From: Candidatus Paralachnospira caecorum
GTDB lineage: Bacteria > Bacillota > Clostridia > Lachnospirales > Lachnospiraceae
DNA length: 50,209 nt
Direction of reading: 5' to 3'
NCBI GenBank assembly: GCA_904379015.1
Contig: CAJFHG010000016.1
Coordinates: 1 to 50,209 of the forward strand
Notes under the pieces: model-generated
What the model was told of the DNA's origin: nothing
Database searches by the model: none
What the model saw: the letters and a program-made list of their open reading frames with translations, nothing else
Program-made: the position numbers and the translations under genes
Shown: in pieces, positions 8,550 through 16,581 of the stretch
How positions within the stretch are numbered: position 1 is the stretch's first letter
Layout of the letters: every line of letters starts with the position of its first letter

Positions 8550-9353
8550 ATGAGCTTTTGCAGAATGCTGATGTCAGATTTCAGGCGCATGTTTCAGTCA
8601 TGGAATTTCTGGCTTTCCGTTCTGGCGGTGGCGCTGGTCAGTTTGATTGGTTCTTTTCCGTTAATTCGTGTACAGAGTAGTGGGGTATCGTTATTCAGAT
8701 TGGTGACATACCGTCTTTCCAACAGCTTTTTTTTGATTATGACTGCGGTGGTGGCACTGCCATTTGGACTGAGCTATCGGGAGGATTACAGAAATAATTA
8801 CAGATTCTGTATAATGGGCCGAACAAATCTCAGTGTATATTGCTGGTCACATGTGGTCGTAACAGCATCGGGAGCCTTTTTCAGTGTTTTGATGGGCTAT
8901 GCGTTGGGATACGGCCTGATGGGGACATGCATGCCGATGATACTGGAGTCAGAACTGGAAGCTTTGCGCCTGAGTTCGCGGGAGGTTTATTCAAGTCTGT
9001 TATTGGGGCCGGCACCGGTAACTTATTTTATTTGTGTTTTTTCTACAGAAGCGGCAGGGTATGCGTTTTTGTCTGTTTTTGCGCTTTTAATGTCTGTCAG
9101 CATTTCTAATTCGTTTATTATTCTTACGATGCCTGCCGTGCTGTTTTATGGGAGCTATGTTGTGTGTTCTGCTCTCAATCTTCCCGGGATTGTTAGGTGG
9201 TATCATATATTGGAAAGTGGAGGATGGCTTTCCAGAAATATTGACGATATACATATTCTGATGCCATGCATTTTTCTGTATTTTGGAAGCCTGATATGCC
9301 TGGAAGGGCTGCTTTTTATGCAGATGGCGGAAAGGAGACAGATGAATGGATAA
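8550..9353 (+). CDS. ABC-2-type membrane subunit (first)
   Basis: 267-residue integral membrane protein with about six hydrophobic helices (roughly residues 18-40, 55-76, 98-125, 158-180, 185-207, 235-258). The ATG at 8550 follows AGGAGG. It has no recognisable catalytic motif. The gene overlaps the second membrane-protein gene by 8 bp, and an ATPase gene follows, so the two proteins probably form the membrane half of an ABC exporter of the kind used in bacteriocin immunity or lipid/peptide export. The cargo is unknown. Confidence 0.72.
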   Translation: MSFCRMLMSDFRRMFQSWNFWLSVLAVALVSLIGSFPLIRVQSSGVSLFRLVTYRLSNSFFLIMTAVVALPFGLSYREDYRNNYRFCIMGRTNLSVYCWSHVVVTASGAFFSVLMGYALGYGLMGTCMPMILESELEALRLSSREVYSSLLLGPAPVTYFICVFSTEAAGYAFLSVFALLMSVSISNSFIILTMPAVLFYGSYVVCSALNLPGIVRWYHILESGGWLSRNIDDIHILMPCIFLYFGSLICLEGLLFMQMAERRQMNG

Positions 9354-10206
9354 ATTCAAACAGTGTCTTCGTATATGTAAGGGAAATTTGAAGCGGATTT
9401 TAAAAAATCCGAGATTGTATTTGGCACTGAGTTGGTTTGCAATGACCATTTTGTTTTATCTGATTCAGGTACGTCATTTGGCAGTATCTCTGGAACAGTC
9501 TGTATCAGCATGGATTTTCCCGCTGCTGATCGTTCTTTCCGGAAATCAGATGTTCGTAATTCTGGGAGCAGTGCTGCTTTTTTGTGACGCGCCATTTTTA
9601 TATGATAACAGCGGATGGCAGATCCTCAGAGCCGGAAGGCGCAGCTGGTTTTGGGGAAATATTTTGTATATCTGGATTTTGGCATTTATTTATGCTGTTT
9701 TTATTGCTGTTTTGCCGATGCTTTTTCTTATTCCGCATATCAGCTTCAGAAATGAATGGGGCGCGCTGCTTGGGTCGCTTGCGCAGACCAGTTTGGCAGA
9801 TCAGGCAGGAATTACGCCCTTATCATATGGTTTGATGGTTCGTTACGAACCTGTGGAGGCGATTGTACTGACTGTTTTGGCAGTATGGCTGAATGGAGTT
9901 TTGGTGGGAGTGATCAATTATGCGGCAAATCTTCTGATCAGGCAGGGGGTCGGACCCATATTCTGTGTGGCAATGGGCGTCACACCGGTGCTTACAGAAG
10001 GACTGCAGACAGAAATTGCACAGGTCAGCATGTATTTCTCTCCGCCTTCATGGATGAACCTGATGAATTATAACTGGGATGGATATGGAACAAATCCTTC
10101 TCCGGAATATATTTATCTGGCTTTTGCAGTGATGATTGCGGTGGGGATCGCAGCCGGCAGGATCGGGATCGTGAGAAAAGATCTTCAGATGATGCAGGAT
10201 ATGTAG
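9346..10206 (+). CDS. ABC-2-type membrane subunit (second)
   Basis: 286-residue integral membrane protein with about six predicted helices, including a long hydrophobic stretch at residues 48-85. It starts 8 bp inside the preceding gene. Length, topology and position match a paired ABC-2 permease. It shows no obvious sequence identity with the first subunit, so the two may form a heterodimer. The ATPase gene begins 12 bases downstream. Confidence 0.72.
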   Translation: MDKFKQCLRICKGNLKRILKNPRLYLALSWFAMTILFYLIQVRHLAVSLEQSVSAWIFPLLIVLSGNQMFVILGAVLLFCDAPFLYDNSGWQILRAGRRSWFWGNILYIWILAFIYAVFIAVLPMLFLIPHISFRNEWGALLGSLAQTSLADQAGITPLSYGLMVRYEPVEAIVLTVLAVWLNGVLVGVINYAANLLIRQGVGPIFCVAMGVTPVLTEGLQTEIAQVSMYFSPPSWMNLMNYNWDGYGTNPSPEYIYLAFAVMIAVGIAAGRIGIVRKDLQMMQDM

Positions 10207-10218
10207 GGAGAGCGAGCG

Positions 10219-10914
10219 ATGAAAAATAAAATAGAAATTCGGCATGTGACAAAAAAATTCAAAGAATACCGGGCGCTGGATGATGTATCTCTCATATTCG
10301 AAGAAGGAAAAATTCATGGAATTGTAGGAAGAAACGGCAGCGGAAAAACGGTATTGTTCAAATGTATCTGCGGTTTCCTCAAATTGGATGAGGGAGAAAT
10401 CCTTGTGGATGGCAAACGGATCGGGAAAGAGATAGAAGCGCCGCGGGACGTTGGGGTGATTATTGAATCTCCTGGATTTTTACCTGGTTACAGCGGTTTT
10501 CAGAATCTGAACTTTCTGGCAGGAATACGAAACAAAATCAGCAGGGAAGATATCATGGAAGCAATCAGGTTTGTTGGTCTGGATCCGAAAAGCAGAAAGC
10601 ATGTTGGAAAATATTCCATGGGAATGCGGCAGAGACTGGGGCTGGCTCAGGCGATCATGGAAGATCCGTCACTGTTGATTTTGGATGAACCTATGAACGG
10701 CTTGGATCATCAGGGAGTGTCTGATATTCGAAAACTGCTTTTGGATCTGAAAGAACAGGGGAAGACGATTTTATTGGCCAGCCACAGCAGGGAAGATATT
10801 GCTGTGCTCTGTGATACTGTGACGGAGATGGACCATGGAAAAATTATGGCAGAAATAAAAAATACGGGCATAGGAGATGATAACTGTGAAGAAAAAAGAA
10901 CTGACGGCCAGTGA
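10219..10914 (+). CDS. ABC transporter ATP-binding protein
   Basis: 231-residue ATPase subunit. Walker A is GRNGSGKT, the signature is YSMGMRQRLGLAQ, Walker B is LLILDEPMNGLD and the switch His is in LLASHSREDI. The short cassette with the SMGMRQRL signature is typical of the drug/bacteriocin-export branch (CcmA/NatA-like). It should energise the two membrane subunits encoded just upstream. The gene runs into the BlaI-type regulator with an overlap of about 30 bp, so transporter and regulator are co-expressed. Confidence 0.92.
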   Translation: MKNKIEIRHVTKKFKEYRALDDVSLIFEEGKIHGIVGRNGSGKTVLFKCICGFLKLDEGEILVDGKRIGKEIEAPRDVGVIIESPGFLPGYSGFQNLNFLAGIRNKISREDIMEAIRFVGLDPKSRKHVGKYSMGMRQRLGLAQAIMEDPSLLILDEPMNGLDHQGVSDIRKLLLDLKEQGKTILLASHSREDIAVLCDTVTEMDHGKIMAEIKNTGIGDDNCEEKRTDGQ

Positions 10915-11269
10915 ACAGGAGCTGATGAAAGCTGTCTGGGAGATTGAAGAGGAGGGAGGGGTGCCGACAACGAGAACAGTCAGGAAAAAGGTGGACGAAT
11001 GGAGGGCGGAACGGATTACCAGCCAGTCTGTTTATGTGCAGATGGGCAACCTTCAGCAGAAAGGCTATATTGAGATCAAAAAGGATGAGAAGGAAGACCG
11101 AGTCTATACTTCTATTGTCAAAAAAGAGGATTATGTAAAGCGGCAGGCGAAATACTGGGCCGGATTCTGGAACAAGACAGTTCCGGGATATGTGATGATG
11201 GCGATCGGGAAAAATATTTCAAAAGAAGAGAGAGACGAACTCAGGAGATATCTGGATGAACTGGATTAG
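10886..11269 (+). CDS. BlaI/MecI-type transcriptional repressor
   Basis: About 127 residues with the BlaI-family winged helix: the TASEQELMKAVWE opening helix, the TTRTVRKKV and SQSVYVQMGNLQQKGYI recognition region, and a C-terminal dimerisation helix. AGGAG at 10872-10876 directly abuts the ATG at 10877 but lies 9 bases before the in-frame GTG at 10886, so the GTG is the better start. It overlaps the M56 protease gene by 14 bp, the classic BlaI-BlaR1 pairing in which protease activation leads to loss of the repressor. Its target operator is not evident in the sequence. Confidence 0.9.
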   Translation: MKKKELTASEQELMKAVWEIEEEGGVPTTRTVRKKVDEWRAERITSQSVYVQMGNLQQKGYIEIKKDEKEDRVYTSIVKKEDYVKRQAKYWAGFWNKTVPGYVMMAIGKNISKEERDELRRYLDELD

Positions 11270-12617
11270 GTTTTGTTTTATGATCATTATGACGACCGTA
11301 ACCGGGACAGCAGTATTCGGGATATGGAAGCTGATGGCTGTCTTTTTGAACCGCCGCGGCTGTGTCAGGGAAATCAGACATTTGTTGATTGCGGTGATTC
11401 TGTTCTTTGTGGTTCCTGCTGCGTATGTTTATGCAGCGTGGAGTGCCGGTGTGTATGCGGAATCGACGAGCAGGACGTTATTCTGGAGAACTCCGTTTCT
11501 GGTACGGGCGGCGGATGTGTTTCTGTGTGTCTGGCTGATTGGGGTCTGCGTCAATATTTTCAGGATTGTGAGAATCAAAAAAAGACTCCAGAGTGTGATC
11601 AGGGACAGCCGGGAAGCATACGGCCCGGAGAAACAGGCAGTGCTCAGAGTCAGAAACAGGCTTCAAATCAGGAAACAAATACCGGTGTATCTGGCAAAGA
11701 CCCAGAGTGTTCCTGTGATCGCGGGAATATGGAACTGCCGGATTATCCTGCCGGATCAAACGTATGCCGGGGATGAACTGGAGATGATCCTGGAGCATGA
11801 AATGAGGCATTACAGACAGGGGGATTTGTTTCTGAAGGGGATCTGTACATGGATCCGCTGCGTGCATTGGATGAATCCGCTGAGCAGACGCCTGTTTTCG
11901 GAGGTGGACAGATGGGGAGACGCTCTCTGTGATCAGCAGATCTGCCGCGAGAACGGGGGAAGATGGAGCGGCAAGCAGTATTTTGAAGTGGTACTCGGCT
12001 GTGTATGCCGGGACAAAGGAGAACAGGGATCTGTCATGAAGCTCGGCAGGAGCGCGGAAGAGATCAAGGAGAGGATTGAGAGGATGAAAAAAGGACGTTC
12101 AGGAGAACTGAAAAAAAGAGTGCAAGCAGCGCTGGGAATCTGTTTCCTGGCGATTTCCTCCGTTACAGCGGCGGCGGCAGGAAAAGGAACGGAAATCATA
12201 TACGACGCAGTCTATCAGGCCACAGAGAGAACGGTCGAGGAGGCCGAACAGGCTCAGTTCGTTTCAGAAGAATATGAATGGATGCCGGGAGACGATATTA
12301 CGGTCATAGAATCCGGAGAAAACTTAAATATGCGGGGATCCAGTCTGTTTACCTGGACGATCCCGGAAGATACTCTGCGAAAATCCGGAGAATTTTACGC
12401 GGCGGAGGGAAACCAGGTTACAATCATGATTGTACCGGAGCCTGCCAGCGCGCGGACAGGGGTCGGCCTCGACCAGCCGAACGGCTATCTGCGGGGCGTA
12501 TCCGGAACTGGTACATATGCACATACGTTTACGATTTATGAAAGCGGAGTCTATAGCGTGTATGCGAGAAACGAGTCCTCCGGCACGATCACGGCGACGG
12601 TTACGGTGATGCGCTGA
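11256..12617 (+). CDS. M56 (BlaR1-like) membrane metalloprotease sensor
   Basis: 453 residues. Three N-terminal helices (about 5-28, 40-62, 83-105) precede a cytosolic loop carrying the zinc site HEMRHYRQGD near residue 180, the gluzincin HExxH of BlaR1/MecR1 proteins. A fourth helix lies near residues 297-315, followed by an extracellular region of about 135 residues. BlaR1 ends in a penicillin-binding domain of about 250 residues with STYK and KTG motifs. Here the outer domain is much shorter, Ser/Thr/Gly-rich and lacks those motifs, so the signal is unlikely to be acylation by a beta-lactam. Last gene of the island operon; a long hairpin follows. Confidence 0.88.
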   Translation: MNWIRFCFMIIMTTVTGTAVFGIWKLMAVFLNRRGCVREIRHLLIAVILFFVVPAAYVYAAWSAGVYAESTSRTLFWRTPFLVRAADVFLCVWLIGVCVNIFRIVRIKKRLQSVIRDSREAYGPEKQAVLRVRNRLQIRKQIPVYLAKTQSVPVIAGIWNCRIILPDQTYAGDELEMILEHEMRHYRQGDLFLKGICTWIRCVHWMNPLSRRLFSEVDRWGDALCDQQICRENGGRWSGKQYFEVVLGCVCRDKGEQGSVMKLGRSAEEIKERIERMKKGRSGELKKRVQAALGICFLAISSVTAAAAGKGTEIIYDAVYQATERTVEEAEQAQFVSEEYEWMPGDDITVIESGENLNMRGSSLFTWTIPEDTLRKSGEFYAAEGNQVTIMIVPEPASARTGVGLDQPNGYLRGVSGTGTYAHTFTIYESGVYSVYARNESSGTITATVTVMR

Positions 12618-12653
12618 TCGCCGCGGGAACAGCAGATCAGATCACATCAGCTT

Positions 12654-12707
12654 CGCGCTCTTTCCGGCAGGCCCGAAATTGTTCCGGCGTCTGCCTGAAA
12701 GAGCGCG
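12654..12707. terminator. Bidirectional terminator between M56 gene and luxS
   Basis: CGCGCTCTTTC(C)GGCAG at 12654-12670 pairs with CTGCC(T)GAAAGAGCGCG at 12691-12707: 16 of 17 pairs around a 20-base loop. It lies between the convergent M56 gene and luxS. T runs are poor, so it could also be a long palindromic element. Confidence 0.6.
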
Positions 12708-12737
12708 TCTTGAATTCTGGAGCTGTCTGCGCTGCGG

Positions 12738-13217
12738 TCATTCCGGATAAATGAGCCGTTCCTCCGTGATGTTTTCCAGTACCTGCGTGAGATACCGGTC
12801 GGCCAGATAATTGGCCATGGGCAGGTTCATGTCCAGATAATTGCCGCAGTCCCTGGCCCGGGCGCCGGGGACTTCGCTGCTGAAATCCCGGATAAAGGTA
12901 TACATTTCTTTCATGAGCGGTACGATATTCTTTGATTCATAGTCGCCGGCCAGCAGAAGATAAAAGCCGGTGCGGCAGCCCATGGGGCCGAAATAAATGA
13001 CCTTATCGCCGTAAACGGGATGATTGCGCAGGAAGGTCGCGCCGAGATGCTCGATGGTATGGATCTCAGCGGTGTTCATAACGGGTTCGTAGTTGGGGCG
13101 GGTCATGCGGATGTCGAAGGTCGTGATGACCTGGTCGCCCGCATGGTCCTTTCTGGATACATAAAGACCCGGAAGAAGGGTCAGATGATTGACAGTAAAG
13201 CTGGCGATTTTTTCCAT
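12738..13217 (-). CDS. luxS: S-ribosylhomocysteine lyase (LuxS)
   Basis: Cleaves S-ribosylhomocysteine to homocysteine and DPD, the autoinducer-2 precursor, in the activated methyl cycle. The 159-residue length is normal. The metal site HTIEH, the catalytic region FGPMGCRTGFYL and the third metal ligand in ARDCGNY are intact. It is read leftward from its own promoter, divergent from trpS. The Pfs nucleosidase partner is not in this window. Confidence 0.98.
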   Translation of the reverse strand: MEKIASFTVNHLTLLPGLYVSRKDHAGDQVITTFDIRMTRPNYEPVMNTAEIHTIEHLGATFLRNHPVYGDKVIYFGPMGCRTGFYLLLAGDYESKNIVPLMKEMYTFIRDFSSEVPGARARDCGNYLDMNLPMANYLADRYLTQVLENITEERLIYPE

Positions 13218-13261
13218 GATTCAGGACTTCCTTTCTTGATCAGTCTGGTTCTACGTAAATC

Positions 13262-13290
13262 AGTATAGCGGAACCGGACCGGAATGGCAA
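13262..13290 (-). promoter_or_regulatory. luxS promoter
   Basis: On the minus strand, TTGCCA (plus coordinates 13285-13290) and TATACT (13262-13267) are 17 bases apart. The leader to the luxS ATG is only about 35-40 bases, leaving no room for a riboswitch. Confidence 0.75.
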
Positions 13291-13335
13291 GCCCCGGAAT
13301 CCGGGCTCGGATTTTCCTGTGCGGTATTGCGCGAT

Positions 13336-13386
13336 AAGCCTGTCAAGCGGTCATCATGCTTGCATGAACGGACAGTTGACAGGCTT
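13336..13386. repeat. Nested inverted repeat between luxS and trpS promoters
   Basis: AAGCCTGTCAA (13336-13346) is perfectly inverted as TTGACAGGCTT (13376-13386). The pairing extends outward to TGCGC...GCGCA with a 2-base bulge. A second small palindrome, TCATGC-TT-GCATGA, lies inside. The structure is between the -35 boxes of the two divergent promoters and not inside either transcript. Confidence 0.75.
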
Positions 13387-13415
13387 TGCGCACCTTCGGA
13401 AGGGCCGCGTCTTGG

Positions 13416-13444
13416 TTGACAGGGGGCGGCGGGAATGCTACACT
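13416..13444 (+). promoter_or_regulatory. trpS promoter
   Basis: A consensus TTGACA (13416-13421), a 17-base spacer, then TACACT (13439-13444). The leader is only about 25 bases, so there is no T-box. Confidence 0.8.
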
Positions 13445-13476
13445 AAAAATCAGAAAAAGACAGGAGGACTTGAGGA

Positions 13477-14481
13477 ATGTTAGACGGAAAGAAAACTCTG
13501 TTCAGCGGCATGCAGGCAACGGGAAACCTGACCCTTGGAAATTATCTGGGAGCCCTGAAAAACTGGGTTAAGATCAGTGACGAATATAACTGCTTTTACA
13601 GTGTGGTGGACATGCATTCCATCACGGTGCGGCAGGATCCGGCGACTCTCCGGAAGCGGGCGCGGACGCTTCTGACGCTTTATATCGCGGCGGGACTGGA
13701 TCCGGTGAAAAACTGCATTTATTATCAGTCCCATGTATCGGCCCATGCGGAGCTGGCATGGATCCTGAACTGTTTCACTTACATGGGGGAGCTGAACCGC
13801 ATGACCCAGTTCAAGGACAAGGCGGCAAAGCACGCGGACAATATCAATGCCGGCCTGTTCACGTATCCGGTTCTCATGGCGGCGGATATTCTTCTTTATC
13901 AGGCGGATGTGGTGCCGGTGGGCATCGACCAGATGCAGCATCTGGAGATCACGAGAGACATCGCGCAGCGGTTCAACGCCATTTACGGAGAGGTGTTTAC
14001 GATCCCGGAGGCCTATATCGGAAAGGTCGGGGCCAAGATCATGAGCCTTCAGGAGCCGTCGAAGAAGATGTCAAAGTCCGATGAAAATCCCAATGGAAGC
14101 ATTTATCTGATGGATGATAAAGATACCATTATGAGAAAATGCAAACGGGCAGTGACCGATTCCGAAGGGGTGATCCTTTACCGGGATGAGCAGCCGGGCA
14201 TTAAGAATCTGATCGATATTTACAGCGCGTGCACCGGAAAGACGCCGGATGAGGTCGTGGCGGAGTTTGACGGAAAGGGCTACGGCGATTTCAAAATGGC
14301 CGTGGGAGAGGCTGTGGCAGCTATCCTGGTGCCGCTTCAGGAAGAGCAGGCCAGACTGGCTGCGGATAAAGCTTATCTGGACGGCATTATCAAAGAAAAC
14401 GCGGAAAAGGCAGGATATTACGCCAACAAGACACTGAGAAAGGTACAGAAAAAGATCGGGTTCCCTGAGCGGGTACGCTGA
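13477..14481 (+). CDS. trpS: Tryptophanyl-tRNA synthetase
   Basis: Class Ic aminoacyl-tRNA synthetase that charges tRNA-Trp. 334 residues, the usual bacterial length. The HIGH-equivalent region is TGNLTLGNYLGA, and the KMSKS loop is intact in EPSKKMSKSDENP. Substrate-site blocks VVDMHSITV and DVVPVGIDQMQHLE are also present. It starts at the ATG at 13477 behind CAGGAGG and is transcribed from a strong promoter divergent from luxS. The short leader lacks the T-box often seen before such genes in Firmicutes. Confidence 0.98.
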   Translation: MLDGKKTLFSGMQATGNLTLGNYLGALKNWVKISDEYNCFYSVVDMHSITVRQDPATLRKRARTLLTLYIAAGLDPVKNCIYYQSHVSAHAELAWILNCFTYMGELNRMTQFKDKAAKHADNINAGLFTYPVLMAADILLYQADVVPVGIDQMQHLEITRDIAQRFNAIYGEVFTIPEAYIGKVGAKIMSLQEPSKKMSKSDENPNGSIYLMDDKDTIMRKCKRAVTDSEGVILYRDEQPGIKNLIDIYSACTGKTPDEVVAEFDGKGYGDFKMAVGEAVAAILVPLQEEQARLAADKAYLDGIIKENAEKAGYYANKTLRKVQKKIGFPERVR

Positions 14482-14553
14482 GGAACGCTGCTGAGGAACA
14501 GGCTGCATGCAGGCGAAGGCGGCATGCAGAAAGAAAAAGACAGGGGGATGCAG

Positions 14554-15450
14554 ATGAAGCTGGTCACATATGAATATGAGGGAAAGCAAGCGGCGGGCGT
14601 GGTATCGCCCTGCGGAAATTTTATTTATCCCGCGGATGCGCTGGGATTTGCCGGAGATACGATGAACGCGCTGATCGGCTGTATTGCCGGAATGGGCGTG
14701 AAGAAGGGGCTGAAGGCGCTGAAAGATGCAGTGGAGAAGGGAACGGATGAGAAGATTCCCATGGACGGAGCTGCGCTGCTCGCGCCGATTCCCCATCCCG
14801 CCCAGGATATGATCTGTCTGGGCATCAACTATATGGAGCATGCGGAGGAATCAGCCAGATATAAAAAGGAAGCCTTCGGCGGCGAACGGCCCTACGCGGT
14901 GTATTTCTCCAAACGGGTGGGCGAGGCGGTTGCCCCCGGCGGAGAGATCGACGGCCATTTTGACATGGTGGAGCGGCTGGACTATGAAGCGGAGCTGGCG
15001 GCGGTGATCGGCGCGGACGCGAAGCGGGCAGAGGAAAAGGACGCGGCGGATTATGTCCTGGGATATACTATTATCAATGATGTCAGCGCCAGACAGATCC
15101 AGACAAGGCATAAGCAGTGGTATTTCGGAAAGAGTCTGGACGGTTTTACGCCGATGGGCCCCTGGATCGTGACGGCGGATGAATTTGCCTTTCCGCCCAG
15201 GCTGTCCATTCAGTCGAGGGTGAACGGCGAGCTGCGGCAGAACAGCAATACGGGGCTGATGATCTTTGATATTCCCCATGTGATCCGTGAATTATCTCAG
15301 GGGATTACCCTGAAGGCAGGCACGGTCATTGCCACCGGAACGCCGGCGGGAGTGGGCATGGGCTTTGACCCGCCCAGATTCCTGAAGCCGGGAGACGTGG
15401 TGGAGTGCACCATCGAGGGCATCGGAACCCTGAAAAACACGGTAAAATAG
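14554..15450 (+). CDS. Fumarylacetoacetate hydrolase-family protein
   Basis: FAH-fold hydrolase/decarboxylase of about 298 residues, often annotated as acylpyruvase or 2-hydroxyhepta-2,4-diene-1,7-dioate isomerase. Metal-binding and core motifs are present: GINYMEHAEE, YEAELAAVIG, FGKSLDGFTPMGPWIV and TGTPAGVGMGFDPPRFLKPGD. The ATG at 14554 starts MKLVTYEYEG, the normal family N-terminus, and follows CAGGGGG; an upstream in-frame ATG at 14524 would add ten polar residues. The substrate is not known. It lies between trpS and a GNAT gene with short spacers, perhaps one transcript. Confidence 0.9.
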   Translation: MKLVTYEYEGKQAAGVVSPCGNFIYPADALGFAGDTMNALIGCIAGMGVKKGLKALKDAVEKGTDEKIPMDGAALLAPIPHPAQDMICLGINYMEHAEESARYKKEAFGGERPYAVYFSKRVGEAVAPGGEIDGHFDMVERLDYEAELAAVIGADAKRAEEKDAADYVLGYTIINDVSARQIQTRHKQWYFGKSLDGFTPMGPWIVTADEFAFPPRLSIQSRVNGELRQNSNTGLMIFDIPHVIRELSQGITLKAGTVIATGTPAGVGMGFDPPRFLKPGDVVECTIEGIGTLKNTVK

Positions 15451-15483
15451 CGGAAGCGGACCAGTGATGTGAGGCGATAGAAG

Positions 15484-15918
15484 ATGAAAGAGCTGGAGCT
15501 CAGAGAAAATACGATTGATGTGGATACCTATCTGAAGCTGAGAGATTCGGTAGGCTGGAAAAAACTGACCAGGAAGCAGGCACAGGCAGCTCTTGACGGA
15601 AGTCTTCTGACCGTGGGGCTGTATGTGGCGGGACAGCCGGTGGGCATGGGAAGACTGGTCGGCGATGGAGCCGTCATCTGCTATATTCAGGATCTGATCG
15701 TACATCCCAATGCCCAGGGCATGGGAGGCGGACATATGCTGATGGAGCATCTGATCTCTTATGTGGATTCTCTCACGGAGGAAGGAACCGAAATGATGCT
15801 GGATCTGATGTGCGCGAAGGGACGGGAGCAGTTTTACAGCCGTCATGGATTTCTGGCAAGGCCCACGGAGCATCTGGGGCCGGGCATGATCCAGTACCTG
15901 GATAAAAGAACATCATAA
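15484..15918 (+). CDS. GNAT-family N-acetyltransferase
   Basis: 144-residue GNAT protein. The acetyl-CoA loop is in HPNAQGMGGGHMLME (Q-x-x-G-x-G-type), preceded by the beta-4 strand YIQDLIV and followed by the FYSRHGF segment typical of small GNATs. It would transfer an acetyl group from acetyl-CoA to an amine; the acceptor is unknown. A strong bidirectional terminator follows the stop. Confidence 0.88.
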   Translation: MKELELRENTIDVDTYLKLRDSVGWKKLTRKQAQAALDGSLLTVGLYVAGQPVGMGRLVGDGAVICYIQDLIVHPNAQGMGGGHMLMEHLISYVDSLTEEGTEMMLDLMCAKGREQFYSRHGFLARPTEHLGPGMIQYLDKRTS

Positions 15919-15926
15919 CATCAGAT

Positions 15927-15968
15927 AAAACGCTGAGACTGCAGAGAACTGCCTGGTCTCAGCGTTTT
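15927..15968. terminator. Bidirectional intrinsic terminator
   Basis: A perfect 13-bp stem AAAACGCTGAGAC / GTCTCAGCGTTTT with a 16-base loop that itself contains GCAG/CTGC. A and T runs on both sides serve the convergent GNAT gene and the FMN-bind-like gene. Confidence 0.88.
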
Positions 15969-15989
15969 CGCGTTCCGGAGATACCGGGC

Positions 15990-16448
15990 CTATTCATTTC
16001 CGGCATTTGTTTCCGGATTTTCCGCCTTTTTCAGGGCCGAGCTGATGGCTTCGGTCAGCGCCATGGAGGTGTACTGAGTGCTTTCATCGTAGGAGAGGCC
16101 GGTCACGCCCTGGTTGGCTACCACCTGCTCCGCCAGATTTTCCATGGCCGGCGCCATGAGCGGGTACATGGTGGACACCGATTCTTCCAGATTGACAAAA
16201 CGTACTGATTTGATATGTTCCGCGTCTACGACCACCTCCACGTCAATGGCCTGGTTGTTCAGGGACAGAGACGAAGTATAGACTCCGGGCGTGTATGGAG
16301 AGGCAGAGGCGCTTGTCTTTGTGGTTTTGTTTTTGGGCGCGAACATGAAGACCAGAAGGACGATGAAAAGAATGCCCAGAGCAATAAAAATACCTGTGTA
16401 GATCAGTTCTTTCATGCGCAGTACGACAATTTTGGTTTTGGAACTCAT
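15990..16448 (-). CDS. Membrane-anchored FMN-bind-like protein
   Basis: 152 residues with one N-terminal helix (about 13-36) after a short charged segment, then a Lys/Thr/Ser linker and an extracytoplasmic domain. The pattern PGVYTSSLSLNNQAIDVEVVVD followed by an SMALTEAISSALKKA helix resembles the small FMN-bind fold of Rnf-type electron-transfer proteins. The threonine flavinylation motif is not obvious, so this is a weak family call. AGGAG lies 7 bases before the ATG. It is divergent from the relQ-like gene and ends at the shared terminator. Confidence 0.6.
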   Translation of the reverse strand: MSSKTKIVVLRMKELIYTGIFIALGILFIVLLVFMFAPKNKTTKTSASASPYTPGVYTSSLSLNNQAIDVEVVVDAEHIKSVRFVNLEESVSTMYPLMAPAMENLAEQVVANQGVTGLSYDESTQYTSMALTEAISSALKKAENPETNAGNE

Positions 16449-16505
16449 AGACGGCTCCTGGATTTCTTTTTACAGCTTATGGAAATCAGGCGGAAAATAT
16501 GCCTG

Positions 16506-16534
16506 TTGTGCCGGAATACGGGAAATGGTATAAT
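16506..16534 (+). promoter_or_regulatory. Promoter of the alarmone synthetase gene
   Basis: TTGTGC (16506-16511), 17 bases, TATAAT (16529-16534). The expected start of transcription near 16541 would leave almost no leader for the ATG at 16549, which supports the later TTG start. Confidence 0.72.
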
Positions 16535-16581
16535 GAAATGGCCGTAAAATGGTGAAACGGTTTTTAAAAGGAGAAGAAACA

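Noticed and set aside
13218-13476. SAM riboswitch before luxS or T-box before trpS
   Set aside because: Both leaders are shorter than 40 bases once the promoters are placed, leaving no room for either element.
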